DNA of 64,000 nt, taken from assembly GCF_003605435.1 (NCBI RefSeq), contig NZ_QXQB01000005.1, positions 62,001 to 126,000 of the forward strand, read 5' to 3'. The translations under genes were made by a program, and so were the position numbers. This document shows positions 17,806 to 25,783 of this stretch, in pieces (the stretch's first letter is position 1; each line of letters starts with the position of its first letter). This stretch comes from Paenibacillus pinisoli. GTDB taxonomy: Bacteria > Bacillota > Bacilli > Paenibacillales > Paenibacillaceae. A model generated the notes under the pieces. It did no database searches, was not told the DNA's origin, and saw only the letters and a list, made by a program, of their open reading frames with translations.

Positions 17806-19512
17806 CTAATCTCCAATTGAGATAGAATCACCCGCTTCACACTCCTTTTTTGCTTTTTCACTAATGAAACAAATTAGATCAATTTTATCAATAAAATAGT
17901 CTTCATCACGACATACCCCATATTTCGATACTTCTTGCCGCACGGCATCTATCCCTTTCTCAATCACCGCATCGCTAAATCGATGGAATCTGGGGAACGT
18001 TCGGTCTTTAAACGTTTGAACAAAATCTCCGAGGAACATTTTCTTTTCGAAACTTGCCAGACGTTCTTTACGTGTAGTAATTCCTCTACGCTGCATATGA
18101 AGAAGCATTTTTTTGCGAGCATCAGCATAGTTTTTGGTAATGTATGGTTCGTTTATGATTTTACTCACTGTATGATGAAAAATATTTGTTAAACGAGTTT
18201 GAAGTAAATCTTCTTGCCAAAATTCATTAATTCGTATAAACAAACCATCCGGCTTTAACATACTAAAAATTTGATCAACAACTCTGAATGGGTCCAGAGC
18301 AAATTGAATTGCGCTGTTCTCAAAGATAACATCATATTCATCAGGACACAATTCAACGAGTTTCATCATATCACCATGAATTAATTTGGTGTTCATGTGC
18401 CCCTTTTTGTCAATTTTACTCTTTAGGAAATTAAGCATAGGCAAGGAATATTCGATTCCAACATATTCCTTTGCAAATGGCAGCACTTCCATTGTAACTC
18501 TGCCCGTACCTGGACCTAATTCCATAATTTTTTTATTTAACATTAACAACTGCCCTAATTTTTGAAAGCCGATCTGCATTTCTTGAGGTACAGGACGATT
18601 TTTATCATATGTACTTGCAATTTCGACGTCATACAATAAAAGGTCAGTACGACCAACTTCTTTATAGCTGTTCCAACCAAAGCGATCTTTCATAAACCTT
18701 TGTATAGCATCAACCTTATGGCGCGGATAAGCACTATACAAAACATCATAATCAGACAATAAGATCGTAAATATTTCAAATAATCGCTTAACCGCCTCAC
18801 CAATCTTCACGCTATCACTTCCTGAGTCATCTTTCTCCAGAAAGTCCTGACTATAAGTATTCATAAATAATTTTTTAATCTCTTCATGTAGATAGATTTC
18901 AATTCGATTATTATCAAATATGTTTCCACACTTAGAGATTATTAGACTCGCATTGAGTAAGCAGCTTCTCATTTTTTCAATAGCAAGTTGAATTACAAAT
19001 AAATCATTTCTTCCCAGTCCAGCTTCTATCGTTTTGAAAGCTCCTAAAAACCCATCAAAATACCGTACTAGTTTTTCCTTTATCCTCTCTTGATCTTTCC
19101 AATGGCTAATGAGTTTATAAGGTGAGGTTTTGCTGAGTACGTCCTCAATATCAACATTACGGTCTTTTAAATCAATACATTTATATGGCCGAGTTGTTTC
19201 ATCCTGAACAATGAATATATGAAACCACACGGAATCCTTATATAAACCGAGCATTTGATGAATTTTTGATGTCGTTAGGTTTTCTTCAATAATGACGATC
19301 CCTAAACGATTTAGTAATGAAACACTGTCATGATTTTTTAGTTCAAACGCAAACTTAATGTATAAGTTAACGTCTGAATATGAATCATAAGTCCCCTCGA
19401 CTAAGCTACCAGCCACCCAAGCTTTTGAAATGCAGGGATTATCCTGAACATGGCCATATAAGTCACAAAGTGCAACCTTAAATTTCATAATGGATTTATT
19501 TTCGATATCCAT
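17806..19512 (-). CDS. Nucleotidyltransferase-like / SAM methyltransferase fusion
   Basis: 568 residues. The N-terminal part looks like an MNT/aminoglycoside nucleotidyltransferase fold: Gly35-Ser36 in AWVAGSLVEG, then SYSDVNLYI, where the usual second acidic residue of the D-x-D pair is Asn49. Residues about 150-270 are helical, as in the helix bundle that follows such domains. From about residue 320 a class I methyltransferase begins with motif I ELGPGTGRV (331-339), YVGIEYSLPML, IHGDMMKL and DVIFENSAIQFALD. It likely methylates a pathway intermediate. The nucleotidyltransferase part may bind rather than react. It stops 2 nt before the next start, so the genes are coupled. I know no characterised protein of this architecture. 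Confidence 0.75.
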   Translation of the reverse strand: MDIENKSIMKFKVALCDLYGHVQDNPCISKAWVAGSLVEGTYDSYSDVNLYIKFAFELKNHDSVSLLNRLGIVIIEENLTTSKIHQMLGLYKDSVWFHIFIVQDETTRPYKCIDLKDRNVDIEDVLSKTSPYKLISHWKDQERIKEKLVRYFDGFLGAFKTIEAGLGRNDLFVIQLAIEKMRSCLLNASLIISKCGNIFDNNRIEIYLHEEIKKLFMNTYSQDFLEKDDSGSDSVKIGEAVKRLFEIFTILLSDYDVLYSAYPRHKVDAIQRFMKDRFGWNSYKEVGRTDLLLYDVEIASTYDKNRPVPQEMQIGFQKLGQLLMLNKKIMELGPGTGRVTMEVLPFAKEYVGIEYSLPMLNFLKSKIDKKGHMNTKLIHGDMMKLVELCPDEYDVIFENSAIQFALDPFRVVDQIFSMLKPDGLFIRINEFWQEDLLQTRLTNIFHHTVSKIINEPYITKNYADARKKMLLHMQRRGITTRKERLASFEKKMFLGDFVQTFKDRTFPRFHRFSDAVIEKGIDAVRQEVSKYGVCRDEDYFIDKIDLICFISEKAKKECEAGDSISIGD

Positions 19513-19686
19513 ATGGATCCCCTTTTTATAAAGTTGTTTGTTTATCTTTCCCGCTCACATCTTCCAGAATGCCTTGGAGCAGTTTAGTATGGCCTCAAAA
19601 GGAGAAAATAATTGTACGACATCGGGATAACTTACCCCGATGCCATACTTTACAGCGGTAATGTATTAATGGTTTTCTTGTCAGCT

Positions 19687-20130
19687 TCACCTACTATTTA
19701 CAACCATAACGTGTTCACATGTCATAACGATTTCTTTATCCTGATTTATCAACTCGACATATTCCGTTATAACGCCAGTTTTCTCTCGTAATGGATTCAC
19801 TTTTTTATCTTTTAACAATACTCTTGCATATAGGGTATCCCCGATAAAAACCGGTTTCCGAAAACGGATGTGTTCAAAACCAATAGAATAGAGAATTAAA
19901 GGGTTAATCTCTATCACAGAAAGTCCAATTCCGATGCTAAACACAAGCGTTCCATGTGCAATTCTGCGTTTAAATTCACGATCTTTGCACCAATCCTCAT
20001 TCATATGATGAGGATAAAAGTCTCCTATTTGTCCTCCATGAATTACAAAATCCGCTTCAGTTATTGTTCTTCCATAAGATATTTGTTCGGCGCCAAGTTC
20101 GTATTCTTCGAAATATTTATCCCTGTACAT
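19687..20130 (-). CDS. MaoC-like hydratase/dehydratase (hotdog fold)
   Basis: 147 residues, start ATG 20130 behind GGGAGGATGC. Pattern of (R)-specific enoyl hydratases: ITEADFVIHGGQIGDFYPHH (with the Asp-x5-His catalytic spacing), RRIAHGTLVFSIGIGLSV, HIRFRKPVFIGDTLYARV. It adds water to, or removes it from, a 2,3-enoyl thioester on CoA or a carrier protein. Placement between two carrier proteins and a methyltransferase suggests a carrier-bound substrate, for example one made by the cluster oxidase at 23277. Length is normal for a single hotdog domain. Confidence 0.85.
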   Translation of the reverse strand: MYRDKYFEEYELGAEQISYGRTITEADFVIHGGQIGDFYPHHMNEDWCKDREFKRRIAHGTLVFSIGIGLSVIEINPLILYSIGFEHIRFRKPVFIGDTLYARVLLKDKKVNPLREKTGVITEYVELINQDKEIVMTCEHVMVVNSR

Positions 20131-20155
20131 TTAATGCATCCTCCCGATCAACCCT

Positions 20156-20407
20156 TTACACGAATAGTCGATTACTAACGTTATCCACGATACGTTCAAT
20201 TGAAGAATAGTTTTGTAACAACAACTCATCGTCAGCGAATTCGATGTCAAACATCATTTCAAGCTCAACAACAAGCGAAACCGACTTAAAGGAATCTAAT
20301 CCGAGCATTATTAAGTCTTCTTGCGGTTCAACGTTTCTATTCTGATCCAACTCTAATATCTCTATAACTTTCTGCTTTATTTGATTTTCAATTTCTTCTC
20401 TTTTCAT
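20156..20407 (-). CDS. Acyl carrier protein 1
   Basis: 83 residues with the four-helix carrier pattern. The phosphopantetheine attachment serine lies in LGLDSFKSVSLVVELEMMF. An acidic helix 2 follows and the C-terminal helix includes SSIERIVDNV. Its ATG overlaps the stop of the preceding carrier gene by 4 nt (ATGA), so the two are translated together. It needs a phosphopantetheinyl transferase, for which no gene is in this window. The substrate is likely the product of one of the ligases in the operon. Confidence 0.88.
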   Translation of the reverse strand: MKREEIENQIKQKVIEILELDQNRNVEPQEDLIMLGLDSFKSVSLVVELEMMFDIEFADDELLLQNYSSIERIVDNVSNRLFV

Positions 20408-20679
20408 TTTTGAACACTCCTTAATTGAATAGTGTATAGCACATCAGCGATAGTCTTCGGTGTACGGAACGTTTCAGGTACAAGCACTTCCGGCGGTACC
20501 GCATTGCCGAGTACTTCCTCAATATCGCCTATAAGACCTACAACAGAGAGAGAATCATAAGCAGGCAAGTCGGATAATAACGTATCAGCTGTAACAGGTT
20601 GATTCGATTCGAAAGATTTATTAACAATATTGCAAATTTCTTGTAAAAGATGCTCGTAAATCAATTTTATCACCCTCAT
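20404..20679 (-). CDS. Acyl carrier protein 2
   Basis: Up to 91 residues, with the attachment serine in LPAYDSLSVVGLIGDIEEVL and a helix 3/4 segment FRTPKTIADVLYTI, as in D-alanyl and aminoacyl carrier proteins. ATG 20679 overlaps the stop of the ligase gene. A TTG at 20664 has a better ribosome-binding site (GAGGGTGAT) and could be the true start, giving 86 residues. The tight coupling to the adenylating ligase makes it the likely partner that receives the activated amino acid. Confidence 0.87.
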   Translation of the reverse strand: MRVIKLIYEHLLQEICNIVNKSFESNQPVTADTLLSDLPAYDSLSVVGLIGDIEEVLGNAVPPEVLVPETFRTPKTIADVLYTIQLRSVQK

Positions 20680-22232
20680 CTCTTAGTGATATCATAAATG
20701 GCTTGGTACGAAATATCCTTCAAATCCATTCTTGAAACTTTCCCACCACTTGTCCTAGGTAAGCTATCGTGTACAATGATTTCCTTTGGATTCATGTAGT
20801 TGAGCATTTGGGTTTGGCAATATTGGCGTAGCAATTCTAACTTATTCCCTGCATCTCGAAACACGATATGAGCAACTAACAGATGAGAATATTCCGAATG
20901 CGGTACGGCTACTACCGCCGCCTCGACAACTTCCGGAAATCGCAGCAACGCTCTTTCTACCTCGCCCAATTCAACCCTAAATCCCCTGGTTTTTATGAGA
21001 AAATCTTTGCGTCCTGCAAAATGCAATCTGTCATGTTCGTCCCACCATCCATAATCGCCGGTGGCAAAGCATACATATGTTTGACCGTTCATATCTAGCG
21101 ATTGATCAAATTTTTTATTCGAATCTAATAAATTTAAATAACCCGGAGAGACAGAAGGACCAGAAACCCAAATTTCTCCTTCCGTATTCGGATTCTCTAT
21201 AACTTTTTTATTTTCATCTACAATAAATATTTTTGCTCCAGATATCCTGTCCCATTTATGACCGATCGGGATATCACTTTTCAAGTGTTCCCCAGGTTGC
21301 ACAATATGCGACGTTATAACATTTGTTTCTAGCGGCCCATACATGTTGTAAATAATTGCACCAGGTGCAATTTTCCTCAGACCCAATAATACGTCGGGAG
21401 ACAATGTTTCGCCTGCGGACAATATATGTTTTAATTCAGGGAGCCCGGATTCCCTGACAGAACTTCTTTTTATTAGTGATAAATACGCCGTTGGAACCGT
21501 ATATATAACAGTAATGCTGTTTATATTAAGAAAACGGTAAATCGCTTCAGGCATTATCGAGGTAGCCTCTTCTACAAGGAATAACGTGCAACCGCCTCCT
21601 AGACCGACAAAGATATCGAACAAGCTTAAATCGAAATGAAAAGGTGACAACAACGCAATTCGATCTTCCGACGTTAATGAAAAATAGTCCAATGCCCATA
21701 AAATAAAGACATTCAGGTTTTCATGTGTGAGCATAACTCCTTTAGGTTGTCCGGTAGAACCAGAAGTATATAGAATTAATGCCAGTCCATCGTCCTCTAC
21801 ATTGTTTTGTATATAGACAGCAGGGTCTGCGACAGGAATATCTACATTTAGAAAATGATAAAGATCAATCACGTTAGGGATCGCGGTTTCTGGATCGACC
21901 CAATACTGCTTTGTCTTGTCATCGATGAACACCAAATCTGCTTGACTATCATTTGCAATAAAATGAGCCCTCTCCCTTGGAGATTTAGGATCGATAGGAA
22001 CATATATAATCCCCGTCATTATACAGGCATACATCATAATTAAATAGCGATCCGACTTGTGCATATGCAAACATATCCTGCTCCCTTTTGTCACGTGACT
22101 AGACAAAATAGTTGCCGCACGCACACACTCTTTGTAGAGCTCTGAATATGTGTAATGCTTGTCATTCCAACAAAGGGCAATATGATCGGGCTGTGTAAGT
22201 ACTCGTTTATAGAAAACTTCTAAAGAAGTCAT
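20676..22232 (-). CDS. Stand-alone amino acid adenylation enzyme (prolyl-ACP ligase-like)
   Basis: 518 residues from ATG 22232, behind GGGGAGGAAAAG and overlapping the upstream stop as ATGA. Core motifs of NRPS adenylation domains are present: A3 LILYTSGSTGQPKGVMLTHE, the pocket segment SPFHFDLSLFDIFVGLGGGC, A5 NMYGPLETNV, A7/A8 FATGDYGWWDEHDRLHFAGR and RGFRVELGEVE, and the C-terminal lysine in SGGKVSRMDL. The FHFDLSLFDI and GPLETNV segments resemble PltF/RedM-type L-prolyl ligases, which load proline on a discrete carrier. No carrier domain is fused; carriers follow as separate genes. Adenylation is certain, proline specificity is an inference. Confidence 0.85.
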   Translation of the reverse strand: MTSLEVFYKRVLTQPDHIALCWNDKHYTYSELYKECVRAATILSSHVTKGSRICLHMHKSDRYLIMMYACIMTGIIYVPIDPKSPRERAHFIANDSQADLVFIDDKTKQYWVDPETAIPNVIDLYHFLNVDIPVADPAVYIQNNVEDDGLALILYTSGSTGQPKGVMLTHENLNVFILWALDYFSLTSEDRIALLSPFHFDLSLFDIFVGLGGGCTLFLVEEATSIMPEAIYRFLNINSITVIYTVPTAYLSLIKRSSVRESGLPELKHILSAGETLSPDVLLGLRKIAPGAIIYNMYGPLETNVITSHIVQPGEHLKSDIPIGHKWDRISGAKIFIVDENKKVIENPNTEGEIWVSGPSVSPGYLNLLDSNKKFDQSLDMNGQTYVCFATGDYGWWDEHDRLHFAGRKDFLIKTRGFRVELGEVERALLRFPEVVEAAVVAVPHSEYSHLLVAHIVFRDAGNKLELLRQYCQTQMLNYMNPKEIIVHDSLPRTSGGKVSRMDLKDISYQAIYDITKR

Positions 22233-23266
22233 CTCTTTTCCTCCCCTAACAAAACTTGTCCGAGTAAATGATTCAGCTTTTGGGCATGAGTGTTTTCTGC
22301 GAAGGAGATTTTCTCTGAAAGCAACCTGAAACATATGTCTGGAACTACTTCATACTTGTGAATAGATCGGGATAATACATATGCATAAGCACTGACATTC
22401 TTCCAAGGCTTTACTACGGTTTCATGAAATTCTTCGATCAGTTCCTTTGTCATAAGAGGTGACTCAATATCACGCAACCACTTGTGATAACAAGCTCTAT
22501 CTCTTGCAATTTTATTGGTAGACGATACGAACTTCCGAGTATACCTTGGATCTTTAAAGTGTGATTTATAAAAATTAGCGTACTTGACAACTGGCTGCTC
22601 ATCTTCGATCTTCAGCATATACTCTAAGTTGGTTGTTATTTTCTTTTCATTATTAATAAAAGGAATAGTATCCTTTCTGCTTAAATAAAAATAGCTCATC
22701 GGTTTAGGTCCGTAGTAACTCATTGGCTTTGTCGTCTGCAGCATCTCAATGCTTCGGATCATCACGTCAATGTCGACCTCTGTCCTCTGCGGCGCAATTT
22801 CTCCCCATGGAGTTATTATTTTTAAAGCGTCGATTATCGTTACCCGCCCAGTATTCGTATTGATTCCCGAAACAATAAAGCTGTGCTGATTATGGTCATT
22901 CTCATAATATGTGAGCCAGGGCATATAATAAGCATCACCGAGTACGATAATCGGAGTGTTATTCAACAAATGATTCGTAATTATTTCTTTGTAATCACCA
23001 TTTGTAAAACTATCTTCATGAATCATAAATCCTGTTTCAGTGTATATTCTATCTTTCAATGTTAAGTAATCTAATTTGGGTAATAAATTAACGTCTTGAT
23101 CGCAAAAATCAAAGTACCAGGTAGATGCAAAAACACGGTTTGCGTTCTGGATCCCATTATGATCAAGCAGGACTGCAATGTTATCTTCAAAACAATCTAA
23201 AAATTCCGTGTCTACAGGTTCGAAATTAACATCCACTACGATATTCTGATCCATTTCTTTAAACAT
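22229..23266 (-). CDS. BtrH-type papain-fold acyltransferase, copy 2
   Basis: Up to 345 residues; Met5 at 23254 is an alternative start because the site AGAGG touches the first ATG. Paralogue of the product at 16842: Cys25 in LDCFEDNIAVLLDHNG, NTPIIVLGDAYYMPWLTYYE, His128 in NQHSFIVSGI and Asp146 in TIIDAL form the expected triad, and HKWLRDIE and VVKPWKNVSAYAYVLS match its C-terminal half. Probably an acyltransferase taking a thioester-bound acyl group from a carrier to an amine. Two divergent copies suggest two transfer steps or two acceptors. Overlaps the ligase gene by 4 nt. Confidence 0.8.
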   Translation of the reverse strand: MFKEMDQNIVVDVNFEPVDTEFLDCFEDNIAVLLDHNGIQNANRVFASTWYFDFCDQDVNLLPKLDYLTLKDRIYTETGFMIHEDSFTNGDYKEIITNHLLNNTPIIVLGDAYYMPWLTYYENDHNQHSFIVSGINTNTGRVTIIDALKIITPWGEIAPQRTEVDIDVMIRSIEMLQTTKPMSYYGPKPMSYFYLSRKDTIPFINNEKKITTNLEYMLKIEDEQPVVKYANFYKSHFKDPRYTRKFVSSTNKIARDRACYHKWLRDIESPLMTKELIEEFHETVVKPWKNVSAYAYVLSRSIHKYEVVPDICFRLLSEKISFAENTHAQKLNHLLGQVLLGEEKR

Positions 23267-23276
23267 CCTCTCTGCT

Positions 23277-24455
23277 TCATACCCAACGCATTCGAACAGG
23301 AAGAACTTGTAATACTTTCTTCCCGATTACTTCCTTCAATAAATCTTCCGCTGGCGGATGAAAGGTCGCGGCCCTTATGTCTCTATGCAGCCGTTCCAAC
23401 AGATGCCCCTGGCTCAAGGATCTCATCCCAACGATTTGCATAGCAGACCAAATAATTTCGTTGACAGTCTTAGTCACAAACTGCTTAGTCACAAGTGTCT
23501 CGATATATAAATCATTCTGATTTGTTCCCTCTTTCAATAATTCATCCGCTAACTTGGCACAGTACGTAATTTGAGATCGACAGACATCCAGCTTAATTTT
23601 TAGATCGGCAACCGCAAATTGCACGCCCGGTAGAAATGATATCGGACGATTTGATATATGATCCTTTTGCGTATGCACGACGCTCTTTATATATTCATAG
23701 GCAGCAACTGCCATTCCATAATAAACAGATACTTGCGACAGTCTAAACCAATATATAAGATCCTGTGTGTCATCTATACCGTAGCCTTCTCGTCCAATCA
23801 CCATTTCGTTTGGAACGAATACATTTGTAAATCGTATGTTATGACTAGCTGTCGTACGCATTGCATTCAGGTTCCACGTATTTTGTACTTCAATGCCGGG
23901 ATCGTTAATTCGGCACATCATTGCGGAAATCCCATACGAGTATTTGTTACTGCTGTCAGTCACACAATAAATCGGCAAATAGCTAATTGCTGGGCTCCCT
24001 GATACAAATCTTTTCTCGCCATTTACAATAAAGCCACCTTCGACTTTTTCACCTTTTAAGTTAGTTACTTGCTGAATGTCTCTTTTATCTTTCAATAGTA
24101 GAATATTAGGATTACTAATGGATGCCATGAATTTGCCATTATAAGCAATATCCCTTAAAACTTTCTCTTTCATTGTTTCGGAAAAAATTTTCTTGAACCC
24201 TCCCAAAGAATAGTAATGCATCGCAAGAGAAAGGGTTGTCTGTCCGCATCCCATTGCTAAACGTGACAATAATTTCGTTGTTTCCTCAATACCTAAGTCC
24301 AGTCCTCCATATTGCTCTGGCAAATTAATAGCATGCAAATGGTTTTCAACAATCAGGTTATAATTTTCGAAAGGAAATTCGCGGGTTTCGTCAAAATGTC
24401 CAGCACGGTCCGCAAAAATACCGCTAACACTATCAACCAATTCCCATAACTTCAT
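23277..24455 (-). CDS. Acyl-CoA dehydrogenase-family flavoenzyme
   Basis: 392 residues from ATG 24455 (site GGAG); an ATG six codons earlier, at 24473, is also possible. Family segments: LPEQYGGLDLGIEETTKLL, GEKVEGGFIVNGEKRFVSGS (flavin and substrate strands), the mid-domain NLNAMRTTASHNIRFTNVFV, and C-terminal VGMRSLSQGHLLERLHRDIR. FAD enzymes of this family also oxidise aminoacyl groups on carrier proteins: PltE/RedW turn prolyl-S-PCP into pyrrolyl-S-PCP. Next to a prolyl-ligase-like enzyme and two carriers, the same chemistry is the leading hypothesis. It overlaps the decarboxylase gene, so translation is coupled. Confidence 0.87.
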   Translation of the reverse strand: MKLWELVDSVSGIFADRAGHFDETREFPFENYNLIVENHLHAINLPEQYGGLDLGIEETTKLLSRLAMGCGQTTLSLAMHYYSLGGFKKIFSETMKEKVLRDIAYNGKFMASISNPNILLLKDKRDIQQVTNLKGEKVEGGFIVNGEKRFVSGSPAISYLPIYCVTDSSNKYSYGISAMMCRINDPGIEVQNTWNLNAMRTTASHNIRFTNVFVPNEMVIGREGYGIDDTQDLIYWFRLSQVSVYYGMAVAAYEYIKSVVHTQKDHISNRPISFLPGVQFAVADLKIKLDVCRSQITYCAKLADELLKEGTNQNDLYIETLVTKQFVTKTVNEIIWSAMQIVGMRSLSQGHLLERLHRDIRAATFHPPAEDLLKEVIGKKVLQVLPVRMRWV

Positions 24456-25755
24456 TTTTACTCCGCTTACCATCTGGCACCTCGCTTTTCAACTCTTGAA
24501 AGTCCATTACTTGATTTAAAAACAAATCACACTCCGTACCTCTTTGTCGAATCACAATAATCTCATTTTCATTAAGCAATAGTTCCCAAGGTGTTGCATG
24601 ACCTAGAAACTGTTGCGGGCTGTACGCCAGTCCGTACGCGCCCGATTTGAACCAAACAATTCTATCACCCGGTTCGGCGGCCGGAAGGTCTACACCTAAC
24701 GCCATACAATCCTCAGGCGTACAAAGTACTCCTGTAATGTTGACTCTCTCTGACAGAGCAGCCTCATGACGTTTACTACTGGATATGAGCTTCAGCGGAA
24801 AGTTGTTTCTCATTGTTCTCCCCCGAAAAGTGGAGGAAACATGGTGATGCATACCGCCGTCCGTAACGAGGAAAGTTTGGCCTTTTGATATTTTTTTATA
24901 TAATATAGTAGCGACATAAATACCATAATCAGCTAATAGGAATCTTCCGCTTTCGATAATGAATTTGGTATCTTCGTTTATTTTCGTGTAGTCAATTATC
25001 AAAGCATTGATTTCCTCAAGAAGCTTTTTTATATCCAGCGGTTGCTCGTGAGGAAAATATGGTACCCCAAATCCCCCTCCGAGGTTGATGAGGGTAGAGG
25101 TAAATCCATAGGTTTCCTTAATCAAGCTAGCCAACTCTATCGTATACTTCATAGATTCGACTATTGTTTCACTTAATAAAATTTGAGTACCCAAATAAAT
25201 ATGAATCCCCAAAAACTTCAAGTTATGCAATGACGTTAGTGACTCGAAAAAGACATTAAGCTGCGATTCATCCACACCGAACTGCCGTGGATTACCTCCC
25301 ATGCTTATTGTAGGTTTTTTAGCTTTGAAATCAGGATTAATCCTCACCGATACTGGAACTATTTTTTCTTTTTTTGTCGCGATTTGCGATATAATATGCA
25401 GCTCGTCAATAGATTCAACATTAATGCTTCTAATCCCGATGTCTACTGCTGTCGTCAAGTCATTCACTGTTTTTCCAGGGCCAGACATAATTATTCTGTC
25501 CGGGGAAAAACCTGCCTTCAGTGCTAAGGTTAATTCTCCACTTGACGCCACCTCGACTCCGCTGCCCGCTTGCTGAAAGAGATTGGCGAGATATATGTTG
25601 TTGTTTGTCTTTAATGAAAGATATATGTTCACCGAGTCATGCAAATTGCTAAATAACCACTCATAATTCCCCATTAATTGGCTTTGATTATATAAATAAA
25701 AAGGCGTTTGGTATGCAGCGCATGCTTCCTGTATCTTTTGCTCTGACCAATCCAC
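24433..25755 (-). CDS. PLP-dependent decarboxylase, fold type III (BtrK/LysA-like)
   Basis: 440 residues from GTG 25755, behind AGGGATGG. Alanine-racemase-fold barrel with the PLP lysine in NIYLSLKTNNNIYLA (Lys49), SGVEVASSGELTLALKAGF, GIHIYLGTQIL and INLGGGFGVPYFP, followed by the beta domain with TDGGMHHHVSSTFRG and LCTPEDCMALGVDLPA. It resembles diaminopimelate decarboxylase and, in the GGMHHH segment, BtrK and the decarboxylases associated with exosortase A. BtrK decarboxylates a glutamyl group bound to a carrier protein. With three carriers in the operon, a carrier-bound amino acid substrate is likely. It is not expected to serve lysine biosynthesis in this context. Confidence 0.86.
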   Translation of the reverse strand: MDWSEQKIQEACAAYQTPFYLYNQSQLMGNYEWLFSNLHDSVNIYLSLKTNNNIYLANLFQQAGSGVEVASSGELTLALKAGFSPDRIIMSGPGKTVNDLTTAVDIGIRSINVESIDELHIISQIATKKEKIVPVSVRINPDFKAKKPTISMGGNPRQFGVDESQLNVFFESLTSLHNLKFLGIHIYLGTQILLSETIVESMKYTIELASLIKETYGFTSTLINLGGGFGVPYFPHEQPLDIKKLLEEINALIIDYTKINEDTKFIIESGRFLLADYGIYVATILYKKISKGQTFLVTDGGMHHHVSSTFRGRTMRNNFPLKLISSSKRHEAALSERVNITGVLCTPEDCMALGVDLPAAEPGDRIVWFKSGAYGLAYSPQQFLGHATPWELLLNENEIIVIRQRGTECDLFLNQVMDFQELKSEVPDGKRSKNEVMGIG

Positions 25756-25783
25756 TTTCCATCCCTACTCTCAACTATTAATA

